Positions 25,308 to 33,175 of a DNA stretch of 43,786 nt are shown one piece after another. The position numbers were made by a program, and so were the translations under genes. The stretch covers positions 1-43,786 of the forward strand of contig NZ_JPVO01000033.1 of assembly GCF_000772955.1 (NCBI RefSeq), read 5' to 3'. Positions within the stretch are counted from its first letter, which is position 1. Each line of letters opens with the position of its first letter. The notes below the pieces were generated by a model. The model was given only the letters and a program-made list of their open reading frames with translations. It was not told where the DNA came from and ran no database searches. Source of the DNA: Ureibacillus sinduriensis BLB-1 = JCM 15800 (lineage in GTDB: Bacteria; Bacillota; Bacilli; Bacillales_A; Planococcaceae).

Positions 25308-26069
25308 ATGAAAATTTTCCCACTAGGTGTTGGTGGTGCTTTCACAAAAAGCAACTATCATAATAACTATATCATTGAACTCGACAATAAATTCCTGTTG
25401 ATTGATGCAGGAACAACTCTAAGAAATAGTCTACCAGCGGCTAGCTTTAATTATTTGGCGATTGATTACGTCTTTATTTCGCACCTTCATTATGACCATG
25501 TCGGCGGTTTGGAAGAGTTAGTCATGTCCCGGTTCTGGCAATTTGAAAATGGCCGGCATTCCCCTTTAAAAACAACCATCATCGTTCATGAAAAGCTTGT
25601 TGCCCTTTTAAAGAATTACCTTGGAAATAGCTTAGATAATCAAGGACGCACTGTGGATGACTTTTGTGACTTTATTTTACTGAAGGATGGTATGCCCTTC
25701 ACCATTGGAAAATACTCCTTTTCCGTGATTGATACAACCAATTTCCATGCGGATGGCTTAATCAGTGCCGGTTTTAAATTATCATCTGAAAGTGCGAATA
25801 TTGTTTTTTCAGGAGATATAAAAAATTTAGTGGCTGCAAACCTGGTACAGCACGTTGATGAAAATACCGTTGCAATCTTTCAAGATGTAAGTTTCACATT
25901 TAATGGTGTCCACGCGACACTCGAAGAAGTGCTTGATTATTATCCGGTATCGTTCCACGAGATAATTTATGCTATGCACTATAACGATAATGCTGAAGAT
26001 TATAAAGAAGAGATACAAGCGGCCAAGATACGGCTTGTGAAGATGCAGGAAGTGCTCGAAATAATTTAG
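25308..26069 (+). CDS. MBL-fold metal-dependent hydrolase
   Basis: A 253-residue metallo-beta-lactamase-fold protein. The metal-binding motif HLHYDH occupies residues 59-64, preceded by LLIDAGTT and followed by a histidine in TNFHADG, an aspartate in VFSGD and a final histidine in AMHYND. The pattern and length resemble RNase Z and PhnP-type phosphodiesterases more than lactamases. AAAAGGAGAA precedes the ATG. It is a single gene on the plus strand. The substrate is unknown; a cyclic nucleotide or phosphodiester would fit. Confidence 0.88.
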   Translation: MKIFPLGVGGAFTKSNYHNNYIIELDNKFLLIDAGTTLRNSLPAASFNYLAIDYVFISHLHYDHVGGLEELVMSRFWQFENGRHSPLKTTIIVHEKLVALLKNYLGNSLDNQGRTVDDFCDFILLKDGMPFTIGKYSFSVIDTTNFHADGLISAGFKLSSESANIVFSGDIKNLVAANLVQHVDENTVAIFQDVSFTFNGVHATLEEVLDYYPVSFHEIIYAMHYNDNAEDYKEEIQAAKIRLVKMQEVLEII

Positions 26070-26077
26070 GATAAAAT

Positions 26078-26103
26078 AGCACTATGCTAACAAACAGTGC
26101 TTT
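26078..26103. repeat. Direct repeat DR1, also a weak hairpin
   Basis: AGCACTATGCTAACAAACAG and the following TGCTTT form a 26-base unit repeated at 26304-26329 with three differences. Each copy can form a short AGCACT/AGTGCT-type hairpin. This one follows the MBL-fold gene by eight bases and may act as its terminator. Confidence 0.6.
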
Positions 26104-26118
26104 AGTCTGTTTACAAAC

Positions 26119-26251
26119 GCTTTCATCCTGCGTTGGTTGTCTCGTTCGTCCCCTCATGAACGTTTTGTTCTATTCGGGTCTTCACTCGACTGCCCGCCTT
26201 GTCTGCCAAGCGTTTTCAAGACAGTCTGGGTAATTTTTATTGAAGGAAATA
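26119..26251. repeat. Intergenic dispersed repeat, copy B
   Basis: About 133 bases related to 18793-18909 and in the same direction. It is longer because of extra bases around GCCCGCCTTGTCTG. The hairpin TCGGGT-CTTC-ACTCGA (26174-26189) differs from copy A by one base that keeps a G-U pair on the plus strand. Direct repeats DR1 and DR2 lie outside it. No open frame is present. Confidence 0.75.
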
Positions 26252-26256
26252 GACTA

Positions 26257-26298
26257 AAAAAACGTGTAGACAAAGTCGAAGATCGACTTTGTCTACAC
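26257..26298 (-). terminator. Strong terminator of the orphan ABC ATPase gene
   Basis: A perfect 16-bp stem (GTGTAGACAAAGTCGA at 26264-26279 with its complement at 26283-26298) and a three-base loop are followed on the minus strand by TTTTTTT. It is about 55 bases after the ATPase stop. Confidence 0.9.
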
Positions 26299-26303
26299 TC
26301 TGA

Positions 26304-26329
26304 AGCACTGTGCTAACAACCAGCGCTTT
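26304..26329. repeat. Direct repeat DR2
   Basis: The second copy of the 26-base unit at 26078-26103, 226 bases away, with three differences. The two copies bracket repeat B and the strong terminator. Confidence 0.6.
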
Positions 26330-26352
26330 TCCCCTTTTTAAGTTTAACAAAA

Positions 26353-27141
26353 CTAGTTTTCTTTGATTAAATTATACGTAATGCATAATGGTTTATTTGA
26401 ACGGGGATCGTTGCCAATGACTGCATCGATATTAAAAACCTTTTTTAACACTTCGGGTGTCATCACTTCCTCTGGTTTGCCTGCCTTCACCAATTTCCCT
26501 CTTTCAAGGGCAATCATGTAATTCGAGAACCTTGCTGCATGATTTAAATCATGCAATACCATTACGATGGTCCGCTTTTCTTTTTCATTCAAGCTTTGAA
26601 GCAACTCCAGCACCTCTAGCTGGTGTGCCATGTCGAGATAGGTGGTCGGTTCATCCAAAAAGATGATATCCGTATTTTGGGCAAGAGCCATTGCAATCCA
26701 AACGCGCTGCTTTTGTCCCCCTGAAAGCTCGTCCACATAATGATTTCTTAATTCATTGGTATTCGTTGATTTCAGTGCCCAATCAATAATTTCCTTATCT
26801 TTCTTAGTTAAATTTCCAAAGCCTGATTGATATGGGAAACGGCCATATGAAACCAATTCTTCAACCAATAACCCCGAAGCACTATCCTGCGTTTGCGGCA
26901 GAATAGCTAATTCTTTAGCTAGTTCTTTTGTATTCCTCTTCTGAATCTCGGAACCATCCAGCAAAATCCGCCCTTTTTGATGTGGGATAATTCTTGTCAT
27001 TGCCTTTAGCAATGTTGATTTGCCACAACCATTAGAACCGATAATTGTCGTGATTTGGCTATCGGGAATGCCAATTGTTAAGCCGTTGACAATCACTTTC
27101 TTGTCATAGCCAACTTCAACATTACTGACGTTCATTCGCAT
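26353..27141 (-). CDS. Iron-siderophore type ABC transporter ATP-binding protein (orphan)
   Basis: A 262-residue FecE/FepC-type ATPase with Walker A GSNGCGKST, signature LSGGQKQRVW, Walker B IIFLDEPT and H-loop VLHDLNHA, plus the C-terminal FNIDAVIGNDPRSNKP region usual in siderophore and heme ATPases. No permease or binding protein gene is adjacent. B. subtilis YusV (FpbC) is a known orphan of this kind that serves several siderophore transporters, and this may be its counterpart. AGGAG lies 11 bases before the ATG. I found no convincing Fur box. Confidence 0.88.
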   Translation of the reverse strand: MRMNVSNVEVGYDKKVIVNGLTIGIPDSQITTIIGSNGCGKSTLLKAMTRIIPHQKGRILLDGSEIQKRNTKELAKELAILPQTQDSASGLLVEELVSYGRFPYQSGFGNLTKKDKEIIDWALKSTNTNELRNHYVDELSGGQKQRVWIAMALAQNTDIIFLDEPTTYLDMAHQLEVLELLQSLNEKEKRTIVMVLHDLNHAARFSNYMIALERGKLVKAGKPEEVMTPEVLKKVFNIDAVIGNDPRSNKPLCITYNLIKEN

Positions 27142-27297
27142 CTATTAATCAACTCCTGTATTCCTGCAGTAAATAACAATCGTCTCATTCAAACTGTTGT
27201 ACCAAATTATCTTTTCCAATTCGGATATCAATAATAAGAGTAAACGTTCTAATTAGGTTTTCGAACTAGATTATGCTAGAATTTCTGTTATTTATCA

Positions 27298-27416
27298 GGA
27301 CACCTCATGGAAGGATAATGGCGACCCGGATACTAATCGTCCTTCATTTCCTTGCAGGAATTCCATGATTCTAACGGAACGTTCAACTTAGAGCCTGGCA
27401 ACTAAAAAAGGTGTCC
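27298..27416. other. Candidate structured intergenic element
   Basis: Between the orphan ATPase and dck, GGACACCT (27298-27305) is complementary to AGGTGTCC (27409-27416), and TCATGGAA (27305-27312) to TTCCATGA (27361-27368), with GAAGGA/TCCTTC inside. The outer complement is also one arm of the dck terminator, so the two structures would compete. No known RNA class is recognised. This stretch has no gene. Confidence 0.4.
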
Positions 27417-27438
27417 CCTTGTAATAGGAGACACCTTT
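27404..27438 (-). terminator. Terminator of the dgk-dck operon
   Basis: On the minus strand AAAGGTGTCTCC pairs with GGGGACACCTTT (one T-G wobble) and is followed by TTTTTTAG. It lies about 10 bases after the dck stop. Confidence 0.9.
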
Positions 27439-27447
27439 ATACATATC

Positions 27448-28116
27448 TTATTTACGTAAATGACTTGTCTGTTCCAGCATGTACGCAATGCGTTCAACAA
27501 TGCTTTCAATTTGTTGAGGGTTTTTCATTAAATCGTAATCGTTGATGTCTAAGCGCAATACCGGACATGAATTGAAGTTGTTGATCCAGTTGTCATAGCG
27601 TTCATGCATTTCAATCCAGTAATCATTAGGCGTTTGTTGTTCCATCTCGCGCCCACGCTCCTGGATACGGCCAATAATATTATCGATGGGTCCTTCTAAA
27701 TAGACAAGTAAATTTGGATGTGGGAAGTATGGTGTCATGACCATTGCATCAAATAGATTTGTATAAGTTTCGTAATCTATTGGGTTCATTGTCCCTTTGT
27801 CGTAATGCATTTTTGCGAAAATACCGGTATCCTCGTAAATTGAGCGGTCTTGAATAAAACCACCCCCGTATTCAAAAATACGTTTCTGTTCCTTGAAACG
27901 TTCAGCAAGGAAGTAAATTTGCAAATGGAAGCTCCATTTTTCGAAATCATCATAGAACTTGTCCAAATATGGATTTGTATCTACTTTTTCATATGAAGTA
28001 CGGAAGTTTAAAGCTTCTGCAAGTGCTTTTGTCATTGTTGACTTTCCGACCCCAACCGTCCCAGCGATGGTAATCACTGTATTGGATGGAATGTTATATT
28101 TTTCTCGTAAATTCAT
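27448..28116 (-). CDS. dck: Deoxyadenosine/deoxycytidine kinase
   Basis: A 222-residue deoxynucleoside kinase with P-loop GTVGVGKST, the DRSIYED motif at the active site and the lid QERGREMEQQ. It phosphorylates deoxyadenosine and deoxycytidine for salvage. Its ATG overlaps the dgk stop by four bases, so the two are translated together, as in Bacillus. Assignment of dck rather than dgk rests on gene order and overall sequence; the two families are close. Confidence 0.92.
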   Translation of the reverse strand: MNLREKYNIPSNTVITIAGTVGVGKSTMTKALAEALNFRTSYEKVDTNPYLDKFYDDFEKWSFHLQIYFLAERFKEQKRIFEYGGGFIQDRSIYEDTGIFAKMHYDKGTMNPIDYETYTNLFDAMVMTPYFPHPNLLVYLEGPIDNIIGRIQERGREMEQQTPNDYWIEMHERYDNWINNFNSCPVLRLDINDYDLMKNPQQIESIVERIAYMLEQTSHLRK

Positions 28117-28787
28117 TCTATGTGTGAACTCCTTTGTTGTAGCTTATCTTCTACTAATTTTAATACCTTCTTGAGATCTTCCGGATTTTTTACAAAGTCT
28201 ATTTGGTCACCATTTAACTGAATAACCGGAATATCAGGATGCATCACTTCAAAACGCTGGATAAATTCATGGTAATCAGCCGCTAGTTGCTCTATGTAAT
28301 CACGCGTAATCATCTTTTCAAATTCTCTTCCACGCATCGCAATTCGATCCATTAATGTATCTAAACTGGCATGTAAATATACCACCATATTTGGCCGTGG
28401 CATATCTGCTGTTAAAATGTTATAAATCGCCTCGTACTTTTCATATTCGGATGGCTTCAACGTCCGCTTTGCGAAAATCAGGTTTTTGAATACATGGTAA
28501 TCTGCAACGACAGGTGACCCTGTTTCTATAATATGTTTCTTTATATCGCTAAGTTGTTTGTATCGATTGCAAAGGAAGAACATCTCCGTTTGAAAGCTCC
28601 ACTCTTCAATATCTTCATAGAACTTTCCTAGAAACGGGTTTTCATCCACGATTTCTTTTAATAGATGGTATTCAAAGGCGTTAGATATCGCGTTGGATAG
28701 CGAAGTTTTCCCTACACCTATTGGACCTTCTACTGTAATAAATGGGACAGCCACGAGAAGTCCCTCCTTCAAGTCTAAATTCGTCAA
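28113..28787 (-). CDS. dgk: Deoxyguanosine kinase
   Basis: A 224-residue deoxynucleoside kinase with P-loop GPIGVGKTS, a DYHVFKN segment at the site of DRS and lid AMRGREFEKM. It salvages deoxyguanosine (and often deoxyinosine), complementing Dck in making dNTP precursors. It is the first gene of the two-gene operon. It diverges from tadA, with a 180-base gap that holds no other gene. Confidence 0.92.
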   Translation of the reverse strand: MTNLDLKEGLLVAVPFITVEGPIGVGKTSLSNAISNAFEYHLLKEIVDENPFLGKFYEDIEEWSFQTEMFFLCNRYKQLSDIKKHIIETGSPVVADYHVFKNLIFAKRTLKPSEYEKYEAIYNILTADMPRPNMVVYLHASLDTLMDRIAMRGREFEKMITRDYIEQLAADYHEFIQRFEVMHPDIPVIQLNGDQIDFVKNPEDLKKVLKLVEDKLQQRSSHIE

Positions 28788-28966
28788 TGCTATTCATTTT
28801 ATCATATGAGCTTGTCGAAAAACAGAGACAGCAATTGAATAAAATAAGGAATTATTATAAAGCCTCTGCCATAAAAGGGTGGATATTAATTATTATCTCC
28901 AACATTCAACCCTCGTCATAAGTTCTTTTTTCCATACTGCCATGTTAAACTATCAAGCAAGGAGAG

Positions 28967-29497
28967 ATGAATGTGGAACTTTTTGAACGAGATCGAAAAT
29001 ATATGCTAGAAGCATTGAAAGAAGCAAAAAAGGCACAAGCCCTGGGAGAGGTGCCCATTGGTGCCGTAGTTGTTTATCAAGATGAGATTATCGGACGAGC
29101 GCATAATTTACGGGAAACCTCGCAGAATGCTGTCACACATGCAGAATTAATGGCGATACAACAGGCTTGCCGAGAAATTGGAAGTTGGCGGTTAGAGGAA
29201 ACGACTATGTATGTCACATTGGAACCGTGTCCAATGTGTGCCGGGGCCATTTTGCAATCTCGCATCCCCCGCGTAGTGTATGGAGCTAGAGATATAAAGG
29301 CAGGCTGTGTTGACTCTTTGTACCGCTTACTAAATGATTCACGTTTTAACCATGAATGCGAAGTGACGGAAGGCGTTTTAGCAGAAGAATGCGGGGAAAT
29401 GCTGACAAGTTTTTTCCGTGCGATTCGAGACAGAAAAAAGGTCGAAAAACAGGAACGAAAGCGTTTGGCACAAGAGGAGGGGGATCATGCGATTTAG
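28967..29497 (+). CDS. tadA: tRNA-specific adenosine deaminase TadA
   Basis: A 176-residue zinc deaminase with the catalytic motif H58-A59-E60 and PCPMC with C88 and C91, plus the tRNA-binding C-terminal helices. TadA converts adenosine 34 to inosine in tRNA-Arg(ACG), needed for decoding CGN. The start follows GGAGAG. In B. subtilis tadA lies directly before the SRP RNA on the leading strand; here it is on the other strand and 12.5 kb away. Its 3' end overlaps the next gene by 11 bases. Confidence 0.95.
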   Translation: MNVELFERDRKYMLEALKEAKKAQALGEVPIGAVVVYQDEIIGRAHNLRETSQNAVTHAELMAIQQACREIGSWRLEETTMYVTLEPCPMCAGAILQSRIPRVVYGARDIKAGCVDSLYRLLNDSRFNHECEVTEGVLAEECGEMLTSFFRAIRDRKKVEKQERKRLAQEEGDHAI

Positions 29498-30035
29498 CAA
29501 ACTGAAGAAGAGTCTAGAAGGGTTTCTATGTGAATCCTTAAAAAAACGGGTAGAATTGCATGCTGCAGTATATCGCCAAGCACATGACTCTCCATCACGC
29601 GTTTGGTTAACTTTTGACAAAGTGCAAATTTTCAGTGCTGCGGATCTCTCATTTTCAGTACAGCACTTTAACCGAGAACAAGAATTAGTAGAACAGTTCG
29701 AGTTAAAGCCCATTCCATATAATTCTGATTGGGAAGTGATGTTTCTTTCACCCGAACGGAAAGCTTTAATCGCGGCATCAGACCAAGCGGAAGAAGAATT
29801 GCACCGAGATAGAGTTTGGGCTAGCTGGCATTTATATGCCTCCCTCCTAAAATACTTAAACTTATCGATAGAGGAAGCATTGACTTCAGAATATCCGTTG
29901 GTTCGAGCATTCGCTTTATTTGATCGCCGGGTTGGGAAGCGCCGACTTTTAAATATGGAGCACTTCACTCATTCAATAGAGGAGAAGTTTTTCCATATCC
30001 GATGTAAGGTTGAAGGGTTGAATAAAACGAACTAG
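29487..30035 (+). CDS. SF0329 family protein
   Basis: A 182-residue protein beginning MRFSKLKKSLEGFLCESLKK, with RVELHAAVYR, then RVWLTFDKVQIFSA. The N-terminal pattern resembles the SF0329 family of uncharacterised proteins, as I remember it. The ATG at 29487 follows GAGGAGGGGGATC; a frame from 29418 would start inside tadA without a ribosome site. It overlaps tadA by 11 bases and is probably cotranslated with it. No catalytic motif or membrane segment is visible, and the function is unknown. The 304-base gap behind it holds only the aminotransferase terminator. Confidence 0.7.
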   Translation: MRFSKLKKSLEGFLCESLKKRVELHAAVYRQAHDSPSRVWLTFDKVQIFSAADLSFSVQHFNREQELVEQFELKPIPYNSDWEVMFLSPERKALIAASDQAEEELHRDRVWASWHLYASLLKYLNLSIEEALTSEYPLVRAFALFDRRVGKRRLLNMEHFTHSIEEKFFHIRCKVEGLNKTN

Positions 30036-30298
30036 TTCATAGATGCATAAATGTTCGACAATTCCAGTGTATGGTGCGAGGAATATAAAAAGCCGATACG
30101 ATTACAAATAAGCCACAATAACAACCGAACCAGTCTATTAAAGCTTTCTATCGGTCAAATCAATGTTGATTTTTTCGATTTGCCGCATAACTATTCTATG
30201 TAAGTCACATACTTGCTACTTCCCTTCCCTTCAATGTAATAAAGAATCTAATTGTAATGCTCCCCGTAATGCCACAGCTAGGGATAATCAAACAAACG

Positions 30299-30327
30299 AA
30301 AAAGGGACCAATCCTAAGATTAGTCCC
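30299..30327 (-). terminator. Terminator of the aminotransferase gene
   Basis: On the minus strand GGGACTAATC pairs with GATTGGTCCC (one G-U) around TTAG and is followed by TTTTT. It lies about 12 bases after the stop. Confidence 0.9.
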
Positions 30328-30339
30328 CTCCAGTCATTT

Positions 30340-31497
30340 CTAGTTAAACTTCTTCATAAATTTCTCTAACCGGTCCATTCCCTTTTGCAGCACTTCCAGA
30401 GGCTGTGCAAAGGACAATCGAATGTAGCCTTCACCATATTGGGAGAATGCACTTCCCGGAACAGTTGCCAGCTCTTGCTCTTTTAGCAGATCTAGACAGA
30501 AATCAAATGAAGCCATGTTCGTTTTTTTTATGGACGGGAAAATATAAAACGCACCTGCTGGTTTTACAACATCTAAGCCCATCGTTATGAGTCTTTCATA
30601 TACATAATCTCTACGCACTTTGTATTCTTCCTTCATGGCTAGTGGATCATTGACACCATCCGTTAAGGCTGCAAGTGCTGCATACTGACTAATGCTTGAT
30701 GCACAGCTAATATAGTAGCCGTTCAACTTCGTCATTTCCTTTGTTAAATAACTTGGAGCCAACGTATAACCAATACGCCAGCCTGTCATGGAATGGGACT
30801 TTGATACACCGTTGATAACGATTGTTTTATGACGCATACCTTCAAAAGAGGTAATCGATTTATGGGCGTTTTCATAAGTCAACTCACTATAAATTTCATC
30901 CGAGATAATAAAAATCTCTTTCTCTTTTAATAACAAGGCAATTTTTTGTAGTTCAGCCTCTTCAATAATCGTCCCCACCGGGTTGCATGGTGATGGAAGA
31001 ATAATGCATCTTGTTTTCTCTGTAATATGTTTTTCGATTAATGCGGCAGTCAAGACAAAACCAGTCTCCTCTGTATCCACACAAACGGGGATCGCCCCGC
31101 AAAGCTCAATGAGCGGTATATAACCAGGATAAGCAGGCGCCGACAATATCACTTCGCATCCTTCTTCCAAGATCGTTCTCAAGGCAATTGTGAGGGCACC
31201 TGAAGCACCATGGGTCACAATGATTTCATCTTGCGGATTATAGGAGAGTCCGTATTGGGAATCGTAAAATGCCCCGATAGCTTTTCGCAATTCTACTATT
31301 CCTGCATTCGGCGTATAAGATGTAAAATTTTGATCAATCGCTAGTTTTGCCTTTTCTTTTATATGGGTTGGTGTTGGAAAATCTGGTTGGCCGATTGTTA
31401 AGTTAATTGCATTTGGATAGTCTACCAGCATATTTGTAAACTTTCGAATCCCAGAAAGCTCTATTTTCTTTAAGTTCTTATAAATTAAATGTTCCAT
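30340..31497 (-). CDS. Class I/II aminotransferase (PatA-like)
   Basis: A 385-residue fold-type I PLP enzyme with TIGQPDFPTPTHIKEKA near the N-terminus, the substrate strand LPSPCNPVGT, PLP-lysine motif NGVSKSHSMTGWRIGY and the carboxylate-binding arginine in YIRLSFA. The set is typical of PatA/aspartate or aromatic aminotransferases of Bacillus, which transfer amino groups to 2-oxoglutarate. Specificity cannot be fixed; N-acetyl-diaminopimelate (PatA) is one option. It is monocistronic and convergent with the SF0329-like gene. Upstream, 31,498-31,820 holds no gene and no clear riboswitch. Confidence 0.88.
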   Translation of the reverse strand: MEHLIYKNLKKIELSGIRKFTNMLVDYPNAINLTIGQPDFPTPTHIKEKAKLAIDQNFTSYTPNAGIVELRKAIGAFYDSQYGLSYNPQDEIIVTHGASGALTIALRTILEEGCEVILSAPAYPGYIPLIELCGAIPVCVDTEETGFVLTAALIEKHITEKTRCIILPSPCNPVGTIIEEAELQKIALLLKEKEIFIISDEIYSELTYENAHKSITSFEGMRHKTIVINGVSKSHSMTGWRIGYTLAPSYLTKEMTKLNGYYISCASSISQYAALAALTDGVNDPLAMKEEYKVRRDYVYERLITMGLDVVKPAGAFYIFPSIKKTNMASFDFCLDLLKEQELATVPGSAFSQYGEGYIRLSFAQPLEVLQKGMDRLEKFMKKFN

Positions 31498-31820
31498 TCT
31501 TTATCCCCTTCTGTTGAACTTTTTATCTCTTATATTACCTGGCACTTATTGAAAAGCCTTATGGAGAAGCTTTATTAGCACTTTTGAAGGTAATAAAGTC
31601 ATCCACTTTCCAAACCTCTCAACTTTCCTTACTTTCATCTTACAATATTTAAAGAAATATTTTCACACTTTACTACAATAAAATCCTACTATCTTTATTT
31701 CCTTTCTATTTAGTTTTCACTAACTATTTATTATCGAAATAATAGTCTTCCTAACGACATATTATGCATCGTAATTACTTTTCACTTATTTTTCAAACTA
31801 ATATGAAAGGGGAACGTTCA

Positions 31821-33134
31821 ATGAAAATGTTAACAAAAATATCAAATACGATTATGGAAAGGTACTTGCCGGATCCGTATATATTCGTTGCCATTTTGAC
31901 GGTACTTGTTTTCCTACTGGGAGTCATACTGACACCAAGCTCACCCATGGAAATGGTTGTATTTTGGGGGGATGGGTTCTGGGGATTACTCTCTTTTACA
32001 ATGCAAATGGTCATCGTGTTGGCCGCTGGACATGTATTGGCTAACAGCCCGGTCTTTAAAAAATTTCTATTTTCCATTGCAAGTAGGATCAATAGGCCTT
32101 CAAGTGCAATTATTATTGTATCATTCGTTTCGCTTGCAGCCTGTTGGATTAACTGGGGCTTTGGGTTAGTCATTGGTGCATTATTTGCCAAAGAGATTGC
32201 TCGCCACGTGAAAAAAGTTGATTATCGATTATTAATTGCCAGCAGCTATTCCGGTTTTATTATTTGGCATGGTGGTTTAGCCGGTTCCATTCCTCTTTCC
32301 GTTGCAACAGAGGGGCATCCATTTGCCGGCATTATGGGAGTCGTACCAACTACTGATACGATTTTTACGCCTTATAATTTGTTTATTGTCATTGCCATAG
32401 GGTTTACATTACCTTTCTTTAACCGTTGGATGATGCCCAAAGAGGAGGATGTAGTCGAGGTCGACCCAGCTTTGTTGGTTGAAGAGGAGCAAAAATTCCT
32501 TCCTGCCGAGAAGACTTTTGCTTCATGGACTGAAAAAAGTTCCTTGTTAACGATTTTAATCGGACTTATTGGCCTTTCATATTTAATTCATCACTTTGCA
32601 ACAAAGGGATTTGTACTTGATTTGAATATCGTCAATACAATTTTCATCATTTTGGGGATAATTTTGCATGGCACGCCTGAGCGTTTCCTGGCCGCTGCTC
32701 AAGCCGCCATAAAAACAACAGCTGGAATCGTGTTCCAGTTCCCGTTCTATGCCGGGATTATGGGGATGATGACAGTATCCGGGTTAGCCGGTGTTTTATC
32801 GGAATGGTTTATAAATATTTCCAATGATTTCACATTCTATTTATTTACATTTTTTTCCGCCGGGCTAGTTAACTTTTTTGTTCCTTCCGGTGGTGGTCAA
32901 TGGGCCGTGCAAGCACCAATTATGTTGGATGCAGCCCAATCGCTTGGAGCAGATTATGCAAAAACAGCGATGGCAATTGCATGGGGAGATGCTTGGACAA
33001 ATATGATTCAACCATTTTGGGCATTGCCAGCACTAGCGATTGCTGGACTCAAAGCAAAAGATATTATGGGCTTCTGTTTATTCGTACTGCTATTTACCGG
33101 CGTGATAATCAGCATCGGCTTTTTATTCTTTTAA
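31821..33134 (+). CDS. Short-chain fatty acid transporter (AtoE family)
   Basis: A 437-residue polytopic membrane protein with about ten hydrophobic segments. It carries FTMQMVIVLAAGHVLANSP, SWKKS-like charged loops, INWGFGLVIGALFAKEIAR and the family end FFVPSGGGQWAVQAP and AWGDAWTNMIQPFWALP. AtoE transports butyrate or similar short acids into the cell. The ATG at 31821 follows AAAGGGGAAC; an upstream in-frame ATG at 31764 has no ribosome site. It is head to tail with nothing and converges on serS. Confidence 0.87.
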   Translation: MKMLTKISNTIMERYLPDPYIFVAILTVLVFLLGVILTPSSPMEMVVFWGDGFWGLLSFTMQMVIVLAAGHVLANSPVFKKFLFSIASRINRPSSAIIIVSFVSLAACWINWGFGLVIGALFAKEIARHVKKVDYRLLIASSYSGFIIWHGGLAGSIPLSVATEGHPFAGIMGVVPTTDTIFTPYNLFIVIAIGFTLPFFNRWMMPKEEDVVEVDPALLVEEEQKFLPAEKTFASWTEKSSLLTILIGLIGLSYLIHHFATKGFVLDLNIVNTIFIILGIILHGTPERFLAAAQAAIKTTAGIVFQFPFYAGIMGMMTVSGLAGVLSEWFINISNDFTFYLFTFFSAGLVNFFVPSGGGQWAVQAPIMLDAAQSLGADYAKTAMAIAWGDAWTNMIQPFWALPALAIAGLKAKDIMGFCLFVLLFTGVIISIGFLFF

Positions 33135-33143
33135 TAACTAAAG

Positions 33144-33168
33144 GGACGGCACATTTAAAATGCCGTCC
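33144..33168. terminator. Terminator shared by atoE-like gene and serS
   Basis: A perfect 8-bp stem GGACGGCA with TGCCGTCC around a nine-base loop lies between the converging atoE-like gene and serS. The bases after it are T-rich in both directions without a long run, so it may serve both. Confidence 0.7.
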
Positions 33169-33175
33169 ACCTTCA

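Noticed and set aside
27142..27260. A Fur box before the orphan ATPase
   Set aside because: Only loose A/T-rich partial matches occur, with no 7-1-7 palindrome.
29378..29968. A 196-codon minus-strand frame opposite tadA and the SF0329-like gene
   Set aside because: It is cysteine- and serine-rich without domain or ribosome site, and the plus-strand gene has a strong start.
30036..30339. A possible gene or RNA between the SF0329-like gene and the aminotransferase
   Set aside because: Apart from the aminotransferase terminator I see no start, motif or structure.
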